Both the position numbers and the translations under genes were made by a program. Below, piece by piece: positions 22,177-32,118 of a stretch of DNA of 64,000 nt. The stretch comes from Adiantum capillus-veneris (taxonomy: Eukaryota; Streptophyta; Polypodiopsida; Polypodiales; Pteridaceae), in NCBI GenBank assembly GCA_014529385.2, contig CM043963.1, forward strand, positions 104,142,912-104,206,911, given 5' to 3'. The first letter of the stretch is position 1. The number at the start of each line of letters is the position of its first letter. The notes beneath the pieces are model-generated. The model saw only the letters and a list, made by a program, of their open reading frames with translations, had not been told where the DNA came from and ran no database searches.

Positions 22177-22867
22177 TTGAAGGAGGATTTGACAAGTAGG
22201 AAAGCAGATGTTACTTTTGAGCAGCTTATAGAGATGGTGCCTAAGCTAAAGCGACAATGGAAGAGGATGGTTAACCCAATGGAGAAAGAACCAGAGAGAG
22301 GTTCAGTAAAGGTGTTGGCGATGGATGAGCTACCAACCATTTTCCCAATAATATATGTCTGGCACAAAAGAAAAAATCTAGGACAAGGTTATGTTGATGG
22401 AGGAGCTCAAATATGTGTCGTAACACACTCATGCGTTGAGAAGATGGGTCTTACAGTGACTGGGGTGTTAGGCTTTTGGATCAGATTTGAAAACCATCAA
22501 AAAGTAAAATGTTTGGGTGTTGTAAAGAGCTTAGAAGTGGAGGTGTATGATGCAAAGGCGGTGGTTGATTTTCATGTGATGCTAGCGGGGTTGGGAGCAT
22601 ATCCTATTATACTAGGTAGACCATGGTCATGTGTAGTGGGAGTTGTTGAAGATTGGAGACATGGTACGATTATCCTCTATGGAAAGACAGGTGCCAAGAA
22701 GCTATATAATATGGACACAAGGAAACAATTGGAGGAACTTTATGAGGGTGGATGAGTCTAGTGATGAAGACTATTCCACAGTGACTGAGGAGGATAGTGA
22801 TAGTACTACCAGCAGTGATGAGGATGTTGATGTGGCATTTCTTCTGATGGACAAAGAAATGAATTAG
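22177..22867 (+). pseudogene. Gypsy aspartic protease region of E2
   Basis: The ORF at 22177-22755 carries YVDGGAQICVVTHSCVEKMGL near 22393, the retropepsin active-site region with Asp in the DGG context where DTG or DSG is usual. PIILGRPW near 22600 gives the flap-side ILGR motif. The acidic Ser/Asp-rich linker continues in another frame (22643-22867), so one frameshift lies near 22740. E1 has the same DGGA variant, so it is a lineage feature and not damage. Confidence 0.8.
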
Positions 22868-22994
22868 TCTGGTTTAGTTGCATTTGCAAATGAAATTGAA
22901 GATGAAAGTGAAGGGACTTATGAAGTTATTGAAGGGATGATGCAAACCAAGGTTGAATTTTCAAAGAAGTAGGAATTGATGACACAAATGATCA

Positions 22995-23825
22995 GTGGAG
23001 ACCTCTCAGCTATGGAGAAGGAGATATATTTGCACAATGCTGTCTAGTTTCCCTCATTTGTTCATTACTTCATATGAAGATATTAGAGGGTTCAAGGGAG
23101 AAGAGATGCATATAGAGCTAAAGGAAGGTACTAAGCCACTGCGGCAAAGGCTAAGAAGGATGTGTCAAGAGCAAATGGAAGCCTTGCCGGAAGAAGTGGA
23201 CAAGTTATTGAAGGCAAGGTTCATAGTCCCAGTGGAAACTACAGAATGGGTGAGTCCAATAATAGTCAACCCAAAGAAGGATCGAAAGTGGCAGATTTGT
23301 GTAGATTTTAAGCCCTTAAAATGGAGCCACTAAGAAGAACCCATATACTCTTCCATTCATCGATCAGATCTTGGATTCAGTGTGGCTAGTTATGAGAGGT
23401 ACAATGTGTGTGATGGTTTTTCAGGCTATTTTCAATTGAAGATTTCTCTTAAAGACCGAACAAAGACAACTTTCATTATGCCATGGGGTTTTTATTGCTA
23501 CACGGTATTGCCATTTGGGTTGTCAAATGGACCATCTTTCTTCCAAGGGAGAGAAAATTGGGTATTGGAAGCATTCATTGGTCGTTGTGTAAAGCTTTTA
23601 TGGACGACTCACTGTGTCTATAGCAGTAGGGCTAAACACCATGAGAAGCTGCAGATGGTATTGGCTCGATATGATGAATATGGAGGACAATTAAATCCAA
23701 AGAAATGTCATCTAGCACAGCCAAGTGTGAATTTATTGGGCCATATGGTGTCAGAAAATGGCATTGAGACTGATCCAGACAAGGTTAAGTCTATTATTCT
23801 TCTTCCATCACCTACGAGTACGAAG
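22995..23825 (+). pseudogene. Gypsy reverse transcriptase, 5' part (E2)
   Basis: Fragments give HIELKEGTKP, the WVSPIIVNPKKD motif (finger region), CDGFSGYFQLKI with the first catalytic Asp near 23410, and LPFGLSNGP. The catalytic FMDD-encoding bases are present near 23598 but out of frame with both neighbours. Stops occur at 23331 and by frame change near 23380. The sequence ends LLPSPTSTK at 23825, where E1 is inserted; it resumes in phase at 42101. Confidence 0.85.
23822..23825 (+). other. Target-site duplication GAAG (left) of E1
   Basis: GAAG immediately precedes the TG of the E1 5' LTR, and the same four bases follow the CA end of the 3' LTR at 42101-42104. Removing E1 and one copy restores a continuous E2 polyprotein frame. 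Confidence 0.88.
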
Positions 23826-24898
23826 TGAGTGGCATAAAATGGAAAGCATCTTTTTGTAACATTTTTTAGCCTACTCAACGTCCTCTTCCTCATATGTGTA
23901 TATATTTTTCTACGCTATTAAGTTATCTAGAGTAAATTCCCCCTCTTCATTTAACCTTTGTGGCAACACATACATTGTACCCTTCCCAAAAATGTCACCT
24001 TAGTCATATATTTATATTACCACCCTTTTCTTTTTGCTTTGTAAATAAAATTAAGCATACAATAACCAACTATCTACCCCAAACTTTCTTACCTCTTGTA
24101 AATTAGTAGTAGAAAAATAATATATCCATCTTCCATCCCATATAGATAAATTACCATGGAAAATCAACTCTCCACTTGTCTTTACCAAAGATTATGGTCC
24201 ATCTCTACAAGTCTTCTATGCCCCCTACATAGGTGGCCCAATATCTCTTAAGAATATACATATAGTTTTTCTCCTTTCAAAAAGACTCAAATTGTTTATT
24301 CTTTTCACAAGAAAATAATATTGGGCCCTCCTCTATTTGTTTAAGCATCATACCCTTTTGAAAAAACATGATTCCCCATGGATGCATACAAGCAAAGGGC
24401 CCATACAAGAAGACTTGGAAGCAAAAGGTTCCCTAGCCTAGTGTGGACCTTCCAAACCGAACTCCTTGGTGCATGGGCGTGAAGAATAGTCTAAATTCAT
24501 ATCAAACATGTTGAGAAGGTCAAATTTGCCTTTTGAAGCATGTCATTCTAAGCTACAGGTAAAAAGTTATGGTCAAAATAGTGTAAATCTGTCAGATTCG
24601 CAGCAAAAGGGAACTGTAAATCAAGTAAATCAAGAGGGAGAGATCTTATTTTTTCCCTACTCATCTTCTAGAAGAGCAATGAGTGTTCAAGGCCACTTGC
24701 ATGTGATGGGACCAACCTAAAGATGCTTTCTAAATGCCAAGACAGACAAGTTGAGATACCCCGCAGGAGCCACCCGTAGGGCCTCATGGTGGGGCCCACC
24801 TACATTATGCACCCCTATGGAGCCTTCACGGTCTAAAATGATAATTTTGGTGAATAAATAGTCCCTTTTATGTCCAATATTCAATGAGTGGTCAAAGG

Positions 24899-24937
24899 AC
24901 ACTTAATTAGGGCTAATCACTCACCCTAATTAAGTGT
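24899..24937 (+). promoter_or_regulatory. 14-bp perfect palindrome in the E1 5' LTR U3
   Basis: ACACTTAATTAGGG at 24899-24912 and its exact complement CCCTAATTAAGTGT at 24924-24937 flank an 11-base loop. It sits 24 bp upstream of the TATA box. It is unchanged in the 3' LTR at 41101-41139. A factor-binding site or cruciform is possible; function is inferred from position only. Confidence 0.7.
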
Positions 24938-24961
24938 AGCATAATCCCACTCCTACACGAC

Positions 24962-24970
24962 TATAAATAG
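24962..24970 (+). promoter_or_regulatory. TATA box of the E1 5' LTR
   Basis: TATAAATAG is a strong plant-type TATA box. A start of transcription about 30 bp downstream would place the R region near 24995. The 3' LTR has the same box at 41164-41172. Confidence 0.7.
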
Positions 24971-25903
24971 CCCCCCTTGGAGAGACTCAAGGACACACAC
25001 CTATATTTTCAACTTCATGTTGTTTCTTGATCAATAGTAGAGAAAACCCCAACTCTCCCTCTTTCACATCCTCCCTCCTAACCCTCCTCTTTGGAGGAAG
25101 TGCAACTCTATCCTCCACTCTTTCTATTCTACAATCTCTTACTCCATCAACCCAATAAATCATTTGTAGCACCTCAACAGCTTGTAAATACATCATGATC
25201 TCTCTCATGGTTATGTTAATGATCATAAAATCATCTTCAAAACTTTCAAGTGTCGCAATTCGTGATGGTTAGCCAGCGTCTGTCCTCCCCTTAAAAGGTG
25301 TACGAGAAATCAAGTAAGTGTTCTATTCTCAATTTACCATTGGTTTGTTTCTCCACACTTATTCAATTGGTCTAAAGAAATTTCTCACTCCAACTCTCTT
25401 TTGCTTCATTACATATGCATGTGGCTACCTCCCATGGTGATTTTATTTGTGTCACAGCATTGCATAGATGGAGATGAGCTCTCTATGCAAAGTGTGTTAG
25501 TTTGATGTAAGTGATTCTCTTGTGTGTTTGAGAGGCAAGTCTTGTGCGCATGATTTTTTGATGAGTGCTTGAGAGAGGAGGATTTTGGATGTATTATGGG
25601 TATTCTTATGGGGAGAAGGTGAATGCTATTCCACAAATTGCATATTTCATTTGATTCACGGCATTGGGTTGCATAATCGTTGATGGTGTTCAAGTGTCCA
25701 AAGTGTATATATAGTAAGGGGTTTTTCAAAGTGTGTTGCTTGAGTGGGTGAGTGCAAGTGTTATTTTGATTGGTTTCCTTCTCCACTTCCAAAAGAAGGT
25801 GGTGCCCCAAGTAGTGTGTGTACCTCTTTACGAACATTTTGTGAGTGTAGGCCCATTGGTTTGGGTTTAGAGGCCCCATTTCAAAAAGCTCGCCCTCATA
25901 AAG

Positions 25904-25920
25904 TGGTGCCCCCACTAAGG
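25904..25920 (+). other. Primer-binding site of E1
   Basis: TGGTGCCCCCACTAAGG begins five bases after the LTR end. It is shared with E2 (19510) apart from one base, so both elements use the same primer tRNA, which I cannot identify. Confidence 0.8.
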
Positions 25921-25955
25921 AACATATTTCCAAGTTACCTTCAGATTTTTTAGTG

Positions 25956-26168
25956 ATGAACAATGGAGTTCCCATCTTTCCATTTCATTTTGCACAACAC
26001 ATTAGAGTAAATGTTCACATAGATAGAAAAGTCTTTTTCCAGCAACGCATTGTTTTTATGTTTGGTGCAGAAAGACTTAGAGAAATACTGGCATCACCCA
26101 ATCCAATTATACTTCCAATCATCAATTATGAAACTTCTTTTGATGTTCACATTTTCATTTTGTTTTAA
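25956..26168 (+). CDS. Conserved small ORF upstream of gag, copy a (E1), function unknown
   Basis: This ORF of 70 codons plus stop begins 36 bp after the primer site. The ATG at 25956 is chosen because the in-frame codon before it is GTG and the one before that is the stop TAG. The product is small and hydrophobic with basic patches: RKVFFQQRIVFMFG, ERLREILASPNP, then YETSFDVHIFIL at the C-terminus. It is the closest relative of the E2 ORF (40 of 61 core residues) and is also homologous to the next ORF in E1 (27 of 55). It is open although gag-pol of E1 is broken. No known domain, signal peptide or convincing membrane helix is visible. It could be a regulatory or RNA-binding accessory protein, or a structured leader that happens to be read; the codon pattern favours a protein. 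Confidence 0.72.
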   Translation: MNNGVPIFPFHFAQHIRVNVHIDRKVFFQQRIVFMFGAERLREILASPNPIILPIINYETSFDVHIFILF

Positions 26169-26251
26169 AGGCAGGAACAAGGAGTGGTGAAGGGGTGCTA
26201 AAGGGCCATATGAAGGAACGAGGTCTTCAAACGAACAACGAGGAGTAGCAC

Positions 26252-26464
26252 ATGAATCACGATCAAAACAATGAGCCTTTTAGGCCTATTGCTCGGCAAT
26301 CCATTCATATAATCATTGCAACTAAGTTTAGGTTTCAATCTATCATAAGGAGGATATTTGGATCCACTCGCCTCAATGAAATCAATGCTTCAATTAATCC
26401 ATTTATTCTACCTATGATAAAGTATGAATTAACAATGGATGTGTACATCTTCATTTTAATGTAA
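26252..26464 (+). CDS. Conserved small ORF upstream of gag, copy b (E1), function unknown
   Basis: This second ORF has exactly the same length as copy a (70 codons plus stop). It starts 83 bp after copy a ends and stops 85 bp before gag. The shared frame of residues is FG--RL-EI-AS-NP, LP-I-YE, then DV-IFIL at the C-terminus, with 27 of 55 aligned residues identical to copy a. The N-terminus (MNHDQNNEPF) is closer to that of the E2 ORF (MDDQNGPQF). The DNA of the two E1 copies is much diverged, so the duplication is old compared with the LTR age. Retention of length and reading frame in both suggests two related but distinct small proteins from the leader of one element. Confidence 0.7.
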   Translation: MNHDQNNEPFRPIARQSIHIIIATKFRFQSIIRRIFGSTRLNEINASINPFILPMIKYELTMDVYIFILM

Positions 26465-26549
26465 TCAGATTTATAGTGTCAACAATATTGTGCGGCCCGT
26501 AAGAGAAAAGTTTCTTTTAAAAAAAGAAATTTAAAAAAGTCTAAACAAA

Positions 26550-27692
26550 ATGTCAAGTTCTTTTCCCACGTTGTATGCAAGAAGTGGGGAAGATGCGCAA
26601 GAGTTTCTTGACAACTTGGAGATGACACATCTCATATCCGGGAGAGATGAAGAGGAAGTAAAGCTACGAGCCTTCCCGTTGGTTCTAAAAGTAGAAGCTA
26701 AAGCATGGTATGAGACCTTGCAACCCCAAATCAAGTCCAACTCGGAGAGACTGCGAGCAAGCTTCCTCTCCAAGTTCGGGCAAGGTGATACTTCTGAAGG
26801 ACTATGGAAATGTCTTATTGGACATAAGCAGGTATCACTTGAAGACTATCCCTCTTATGAAGCAACCTTTGTCAATCTGTGGGGTAGGTGGGAGGCTACA
26901 TTAGAAAATCATGGTGGTGCACCTAACTTTCTAAAAAAAGAGAGATTCATGGTTGGCTTGTATCCACTTTTAAAGGCTAAAGTAGAGCTAAAATTCCCAT
27001 CCACCTTCGAAGAAGCACGTGAGGTAGCCATCATCAAGTTTAGAAAACTAGACTTCCAAGCACATAGAGCAAGGGGTTTGAATGAAGTGAGTGAGAGGGA
27101 GTCTTCACAAACCATGGAAGCACCAATTAGGGCCCCTCTTGTAAAATCTTCACAAATAGGAGATAACTCTCAACAAGAGGTTTAACAAAGGCTAACTCAA
27201 CAGCTTGAGAACCTCACTCTGAATCTAGTACAGGGCCTACCTCAAAAACGACAACCAAGAGAAGGGAATCGCAATCAACGAAGACAAGCTCAAGAGTTGC
27301 GATGTTGGAATTGCAATGAAATGGGCCATGGAATGTACAATTGTTCACATCCAAGGCGACTTCCGGGAGACATATACCCCCCTAGACTGCCTCCTCTCAC
27401 TGTGCAGCAAGAACTAGCTCAAGGCCCACAAATCCTTCGTCGATCACCACCACCAAATATACCTCCCGTCCCACATGAGGAGGAAGAAAGAGGAGTCAAC
27501 ATCATCAAGCTAGAAGAGGTAATAGATGAGCATACTCTAAACTTTGATGTTATGCCGGCAGAAAAACGCACAAGAGCACATGATAAGGATGAATACATGA
27601 TAAGTGAAGGAACAAATTCATCCAGAAGGGACAAGAAGAAGAAGTCAAAGATGGAAGAAGCTGAAAGTAGCAGGAAGAAAAGATCAAGGTGA
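26550..27692 (+). pseudogene. Gypsy gag of E1 with zinc knuckle, one in-frame stop
   Basis: The ORF opens at ATG 26550 (MSSSFPTLYA). The retro-gag core spans about residues 15-170, with LKVEAKAWYETLQP and a YPSYEATFVNLW segment. A TAA at 27183-27185 interrupts, and the same frame continues to 27692 with the CCHC knuckle CWNCNEMGHGMYNC at 27300-27341 and a Lys/Arg/Ser-rich tail. The product would package RNA in the particle. Readthrough is conceivable, but the later pol breaks argue for decay. Confidence 0.82.
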
Positions 27693-28689
27693 AGGGAAAT
27701 TGGTATCAACGACTTCCTATTGGGAAAGGAGCTAGAGCCCTACAACATCCTGGAGGATTTACAAACCCAAAAGCCAAACATTTCATGGCCTCAACTTCTA
27801 CACCTATCAGCCAAAGTAAGAAGGCAATGGCCAAAGTTGGTAAGTACAAGAATTCCAAAAAAGAAAGCAAATCTTTGCATTAAGGTTGTGGCGTCAAAGC
27901 TACAAAAAGATGTGGAACCCATTGTGGATGCTTACATAAGAGGGTAAAAAGGTGTCTAATGTATATGTTGATGGTGGAGCTCAAATGTGTGTGATCACGG
28001 AAAAATCAATGAATAGGTTAGGGCTTGAAATTACAAAGTCCTCTAATTGTCAAGCTAGGCTAGCCAACAACTCAAGTGTGAAGTGTTTGGGGATCATTGA
28101 AAATGTAAAAGTCTCTGTATGTAACATAGATGCAGGAGTGGATATGTATGTCATGCCAGCTAAGGGGGAGGGCTATCCCATCATCCTAGGGAGGCCTTGG
28201 CTCATTGCTGTGAATGCAGATCAAAAATGGGGAAGTGGTCATTTGATTCTTAAGAAGGGTCAACCGGTGGTGTATGATTGGCGAGAAGGAAAGCAACTAG
28301 ATATCAACTATGAAACCACGGTAGATGAAGAGAGCGAGGAGGAGAGTCCTTACTCAAGTGATGAGGAAGCATCATCCAGTGAAGAGGAGTCTTCTTTGGA
28401 GGTAATGGGAATTGTATTCAACGCCAACACCCAAGATGTTTTTGTAGAAGAAAAGACAACATACAATCACACACGAGGGGATCAAAGATGCCACCACCTT
28501 GAGCAAGGATTTCAGAAGATGCTTGCAAAAGATCTTACTTGTGAGGAGAAGAAGTCCTACATCAATATGTTAAGGAGGTATCCCAATTTGTTTATCACTG
28601 ACTACTCACAAATAAGAGGTGTAGATGTAATAGAGCATCGAATTGAATTGAAACCAGGGACCAAACCCGTGGCTCAAAAGTTAAGGTGA
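27693..28689 (+). pseudogene. Gypsy protease region of E1
   Basis: After a TGA at 27690-27692 the gag frame runs on (27720-27947) through a YNILEDL and ISWPQLLHLSAKVRRQW segment, homologous to the corresponding part of E2. A frame change near 27945 leads into the retropepsin domain, with YVDGGAQMCVITEKSMNRLGL at 27961 (DGG active site) and YPIILGRPWL near 28170. An acidic Ser/Glu-rich linker follows, then an ATP-independent stretch leading to HRIELKPGTKPV, the entry to reverse transcriptase, ending in a TGA at 28687-28689. Confidence 0.85.
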
Positions 28690-29991
28690 CTAGGATCTGT
28701 GCAACAAAATGCTCTCCTACAAGAAGTGAATGGACTCTTGAAGGCTGGCTTCATCTATCCAGTATCCAACTCCGAATGGGTATCACCTATTGTAGTCACT
28801 CCCAAGAATAATGGTAAGTGGAGGGTCTGCGTGATTACAAACCCCTCAACGCTGCGACAAAGAGGGACCACTTCCCTCTCCCTTTCCAAGATGAAATTTT
28901 GAATGAAGTGGCAGGTCACGAATGCTACACGATGGGTATTCAGGATATTTTCAAATTAGAATAGCAGAAGAGGACCAACCAAAAACCACCTTCATCACAC
29001 CTTGGGGATGTTTTTCATTCAGAGTAATGCCTTTTGGGCTCACCAATGCTCCTAGCACCTTCATGAGATTCACAATATTTGTATTTTAGCCATTCTTTGG
29101 AAAATCTATAAGAGTCTTTATGGATGATTTCTGTGTTTATAGTTGTAGATCACTTCACTACCAAAAGGTTGAAGAGGGGATTAAGAGGCTCCATCAATTT
29201 GGGGGACAACTCAACCCAGAGAAGTGTTATATCGGTGAATCTCAGGTGGTTTTGCTAGTCCATGTGGTTTCTTCACAAGGAATTCAAGTGGATCCCTCTA
29301 AAGTAGAGGCCCCTTTGTCATTATCTCCACCAACAACAACTAAGGAGCTAATGACCTTCAACCACAAAGTGAGGTACATGTCTCGCTTCATCCATCTCCT
29401 AGCAGAAGCCATCGCCCCTTGGCATAGGTTGGCAAGCCAATACACATTTGGATGGGGGAGGGAACATGCAAAATGTTTTGAGGAAGTGAAGGGCATTCTT
29501 AGCTCTCTCCCAATCCTAATGCCACCAGATCCAAAGGAGACCTACTATGTCACTCCAAGCATAGGTTTCGAAGCAATTGGTGTTGTTTTGATGCAGAAAG
29601 ATCCTAAAACATCATACATGAGGCCGATCTATTTTGCAAGCAAGGTGATGACTCCGGCCGAGAAGGGATACACTGAAATGGAGAAAGTGGTCTTTGCAAT
29701 CTTGTTTGCGGTAAGGAAGTTTCGATCGTATCTTCTCCCTGTGCCATTTGTTTTTCTCACCTTAGAGCACAATCTACCATATGTAGTACAACACATGAGC
29801 CTCTCATCTAGAATAGCAAAGTGGGTGCTTGAACTCCAAGAATTTGAATACACTTTCCTTGTAGAAGATAGCACAAGAGCAGGACTTGCAGACATTCTCA
29901 CCTACACAGTGAGAGAAAGGGAAGGATCACGACTACAAAGAGAGGAAGGCTCAAAACAGTTCAAAGTGAAGGAGATTGATAATGCCCATAC
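28690..29991 (+). pseudogene. Gypsy reverse transcriptase and RNase H start (E1)
   Basis: WVSPIVVTPKNNGKWRVCV lies near 28775. A frame break near 28835 and another near 28925 put the first catalytic Asp motif (DGYSGYF-like) out of frame. FMDDFCVYS at about 29116-29142 carries the Asp pair of the FMDD box in the 298-residue ORF 29120-30016. The thumb and connection follow (VRYMSRFIHLLAEAI, CFEEVKGIL, KGYTEMEKVVFAI, ADILTY). RNase H begins near 29970 and is cut at 29991 by CACTA-B, resuming at 38013. Confidence 0.88.
29989..29991 (+). other. Target-site duplication TAC (left) of CACTA-B
   Basis: TAC precedes CACTA at 29992, and TAC follows the right terminus at 38010-38012. A 3-bp duplication is the rule for CACTA transposons. 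With one TAC removed the E1 reading frame is continuous (insert plus duplicate is 8021 bp, and the downstream ORF phase agrees). Confidence 0.95.
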
Positions 29992-30037
29992 CACTACAAG
30001 AGGTTATTCATATTAGCGACGCTCAAAAAACAAAATC

Positions 30038-30099
30038 CCGGCGTCGCTATGAGCGTCGCAAATTTACAAGTAAATTTGCGACGCTCATAGCGACGCCGG
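30038..30099 (+). repeat. Perfect 29-bp subterminal palindrome of CACTA-B
   Basis: The arms at 30038-30066 and 30071-30099 are exact complements around the loop CAAG. Each arm holds CGGCGTCGC and GAGCGTCGC. The same words recur in the right subterminal region, as expected for binding sites of the TnpA-type protein in En/Spm-like elements. Confidence 0.88.
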
Positions 30100-30179
30100 C
30101 TGGGCTAAAAAAATAACAGAGAGCGCCCAAAAACTCAGATCTCAGATCTGAGTTTTTCGGCGCCCTCCAGCAAGGAGCA

Positions 30180-30217
30180 GGTAACGCTCTCTCTCTCTCT
30201 CTCTCTCTCTTTCTTCT

Positions 30218-30273
<56 letters not shown>

Positions 30274-30335
30274 AGAGGAAGGAGAGCCAGGTATGCTCCT
30301 TCCCTCTCCTCACTCTCATGTTCCCTTCCCCTCTT

Positions 30336-30397
<62 letters not shown>

Positions 30398-30404
30398 TGT
30401 TTTT

Positions 30405-30435
<31 letters not shown>

Positions 30436-31056
30436 TACAAACATAAACAAAAACGCACACACACATACATAAACAAAGAATGCATACACACATTGAGAGA
30501 GGAAAAGAGAGAGAGAGCATGCATAAACAAAAAACGCACACATTGAGAGAGGAAAAGAGAGAGAGAACATGCATAAACAAAAAACGCACACATTGAGAGA
30601 GGAAAAGAGAGAGAAAACATGCATAAACAAAAAAACGCACACACATTGAGAGAGAAAGAGAGAGAAACTAATTTAACGTCGTAGGAAACTAATTAAAATT
30701 AAAAGACCTAAAGATCTAGCCGACGAGGAGTTGAACTCAAGACCTATTATTCAAGAGGGAAATGGCATAACCAATCTATCATACTTGGCATGGGTGATAG
30801 AAAGGTTATACCATTTATCTCTTTTTATTGGCACACATCCACACACGCGCACACACACAAGAAGAAGAGAGTTATAACGTCGTAGGAAACTATCCTAAAA
30901 GACGTTAAAGATTAGGTTAGATGTAGACTTACGTTAAATTAGATTTATGTTTATTTAAGTTAAATTAGATTAGCTTTAGGTTTATTTTTAGTTAGATTTA
31001 TGTTTATTTACGCTAGATTTAGATTTACGTTATATTAGATTAGATTTAGGTCTCCA
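30180..31056 (+). repeat. CACTA-B microsatellite and TTAGATTTA-type repeat region
   Basis: (CT)n, (CA)n and (GA)n tracts to about 30430 are followed by four 50-bp minisatellite units (30430-30650), the mirror of copy A. From 30890 to 31056 the sequence is a degenerate repeat of TTAAATTAGATTTA(G/C)GTTTATTT. No gene lies here; Cys/Val-rich ORFs are artefacts of the repeats. Confidence 0.88.
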
Positions 31057-31413
31057 TAGGCTGCGATGCCTGCATGAAGCGGGTGAAGAAAGCCCTCAAT
31101 GGAATATAGGGTATTGCTGCCTTCACTCATGGTGGGCTCCGTCGATCCAAAAGTACTGGTGAAATGTCTTCAGAAGATAGGGAAGAAGGTGGATCTTCAG
31201 AGCGGCAAGAGTCACTACATCCCCGACAATGACCATCTAGACAACCTCTAGTCATTCAACAGCAACTTCATTAAAGTTAGTAACAAGAGCAAGAATGGTC
31301 CAAAGGGCCAATTGCTGTCGTCAGATGTGGATGGAGATGAGGCAGCGTCACCGCCGGAAGTTAACTCTCACATCTTTAGTGATGAGAATGCCAACTCTTG
31401 CCGAGTTATGTGA
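31057..31413 (+). pseudogene. Captured host gene fragment: heavy-metal-associated (HIPP-like) protein
   Basis: The first frame reads GCDACMKRVKKALNGI with the CxxC metal site and the KVKKAL-type helix of HMA domains (here C-D-A-C). After a stop and a one-base frame change, the next part reads GSVDPKVLVKCLQKIGKKVDL, the second half of an HMA domain as in HIPP and HPP proteins. A 40-residue polar linker follows, to a TGA at 31411-31413. The central strand that should carry the V-V-D-KVTV motif is mostly deleted. HMA proteins bind metals in the cytosol or at membranes; this fragment cannot. CACTA elements often carry such captured exons, and neither copy A nor copy C contains it. Confidence 0.72.
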
Positions 31414-32000
31414 AAAATTATGTGTTAAATCAGTTTTAAGGTTCTTATAATCCCTGTTAGTTTAGTTCTTTGTTTTTAATATAACATAATTTACGTTAGA
31501 TTTAGATTTATGTTATATTAGATTAGACTTAGGTTTATTTAGGTTTACCCACACACACACACACACACAAGAAGAAGAGAGTTTTAACGTCATAGGAAAC
31601 TATCCCAAAAGACGTTAAAGATTAGGTTAGATGTAGACTTACGTTAAATTAGATTTAGGTTTATTTTTAGTTAGATTTACGTTTATTTAGATTTACGCTT
31701 ATTTACGTTAGATCGAGTCCACGCAAGAATTATTTACGGTTTAGGGTTTAGAGTTAGACGAACAGTGAAAAGATCTACTGTGAAAAGATGTTAAGATGCT
31801 GTGAAGTGCTACAGCTAGAGAAGAGGCAAAGGGGTTTTGTCCACTACATGCAGTATCATGTAGACGTGCGTCTGTAGATTTCTTGTACCCACAAATATAG
31901 GTATTGACCAATAAAGACGAGATTATAACCCGGTGGTTCTGATCTCCGTGCACCTCTAGACCGAGGTGTGCGGGGATTGGACATGACTAGAGAATGTGAG

Positions 32001-32053
<53 letters not shown>

Positions 32054-32118
32054 TAAGACGAAGAATGCCAATAGAATATTAAATTTGTTGTCCAGGTTAT
32101 AAGATTTTTATCCTCATT
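31414..32118 (+). other. CACTA-B spacer and transposase 5' untranslated region
   Basis: TTAGATTTA-type repeats continue at 31470-31720, with (CA)n at 31552-31568. A unique segment of about 300 bp (31740-32000), shared with copy C at 47580-47830, lies just upstream of a (GA)n tract (32001-32050) and the transposase ATG at 32119. Because it is retained in copy C, it probably includes the promoter. Confidence 0.6.

Larger units (their letters stand above)
23826..25898 (+). repeat. 5' LTR of E1
   Basis: The 2073-bp LTR with TG...CA ends contains a U3 palindrome (24899-24937) and a TATAAATAG box (24962-24970), followed by R/U5 sequence. ORFs within it (for example 24508-24720 and 25409-25975 minus) also occur in the 3' LTR but show no known domain, so I treat them as chance. 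Confidence 0.95.

Noticed and set aside
25409-25975. 188-codon minus-strand ORF in the E1 5' LTR, also open in the 3' LTR
   Set aside because: The two LTRs are nearly identical by descent, so shared openness is no evidence. No domain is visible and the ORF crosses the LTR edge.
26550-27692. Programmed readthrough of the TAA in E1 gag
   Set aside because: Additional unrelated stops and frameshifts downstream make simple decay the better explanation.
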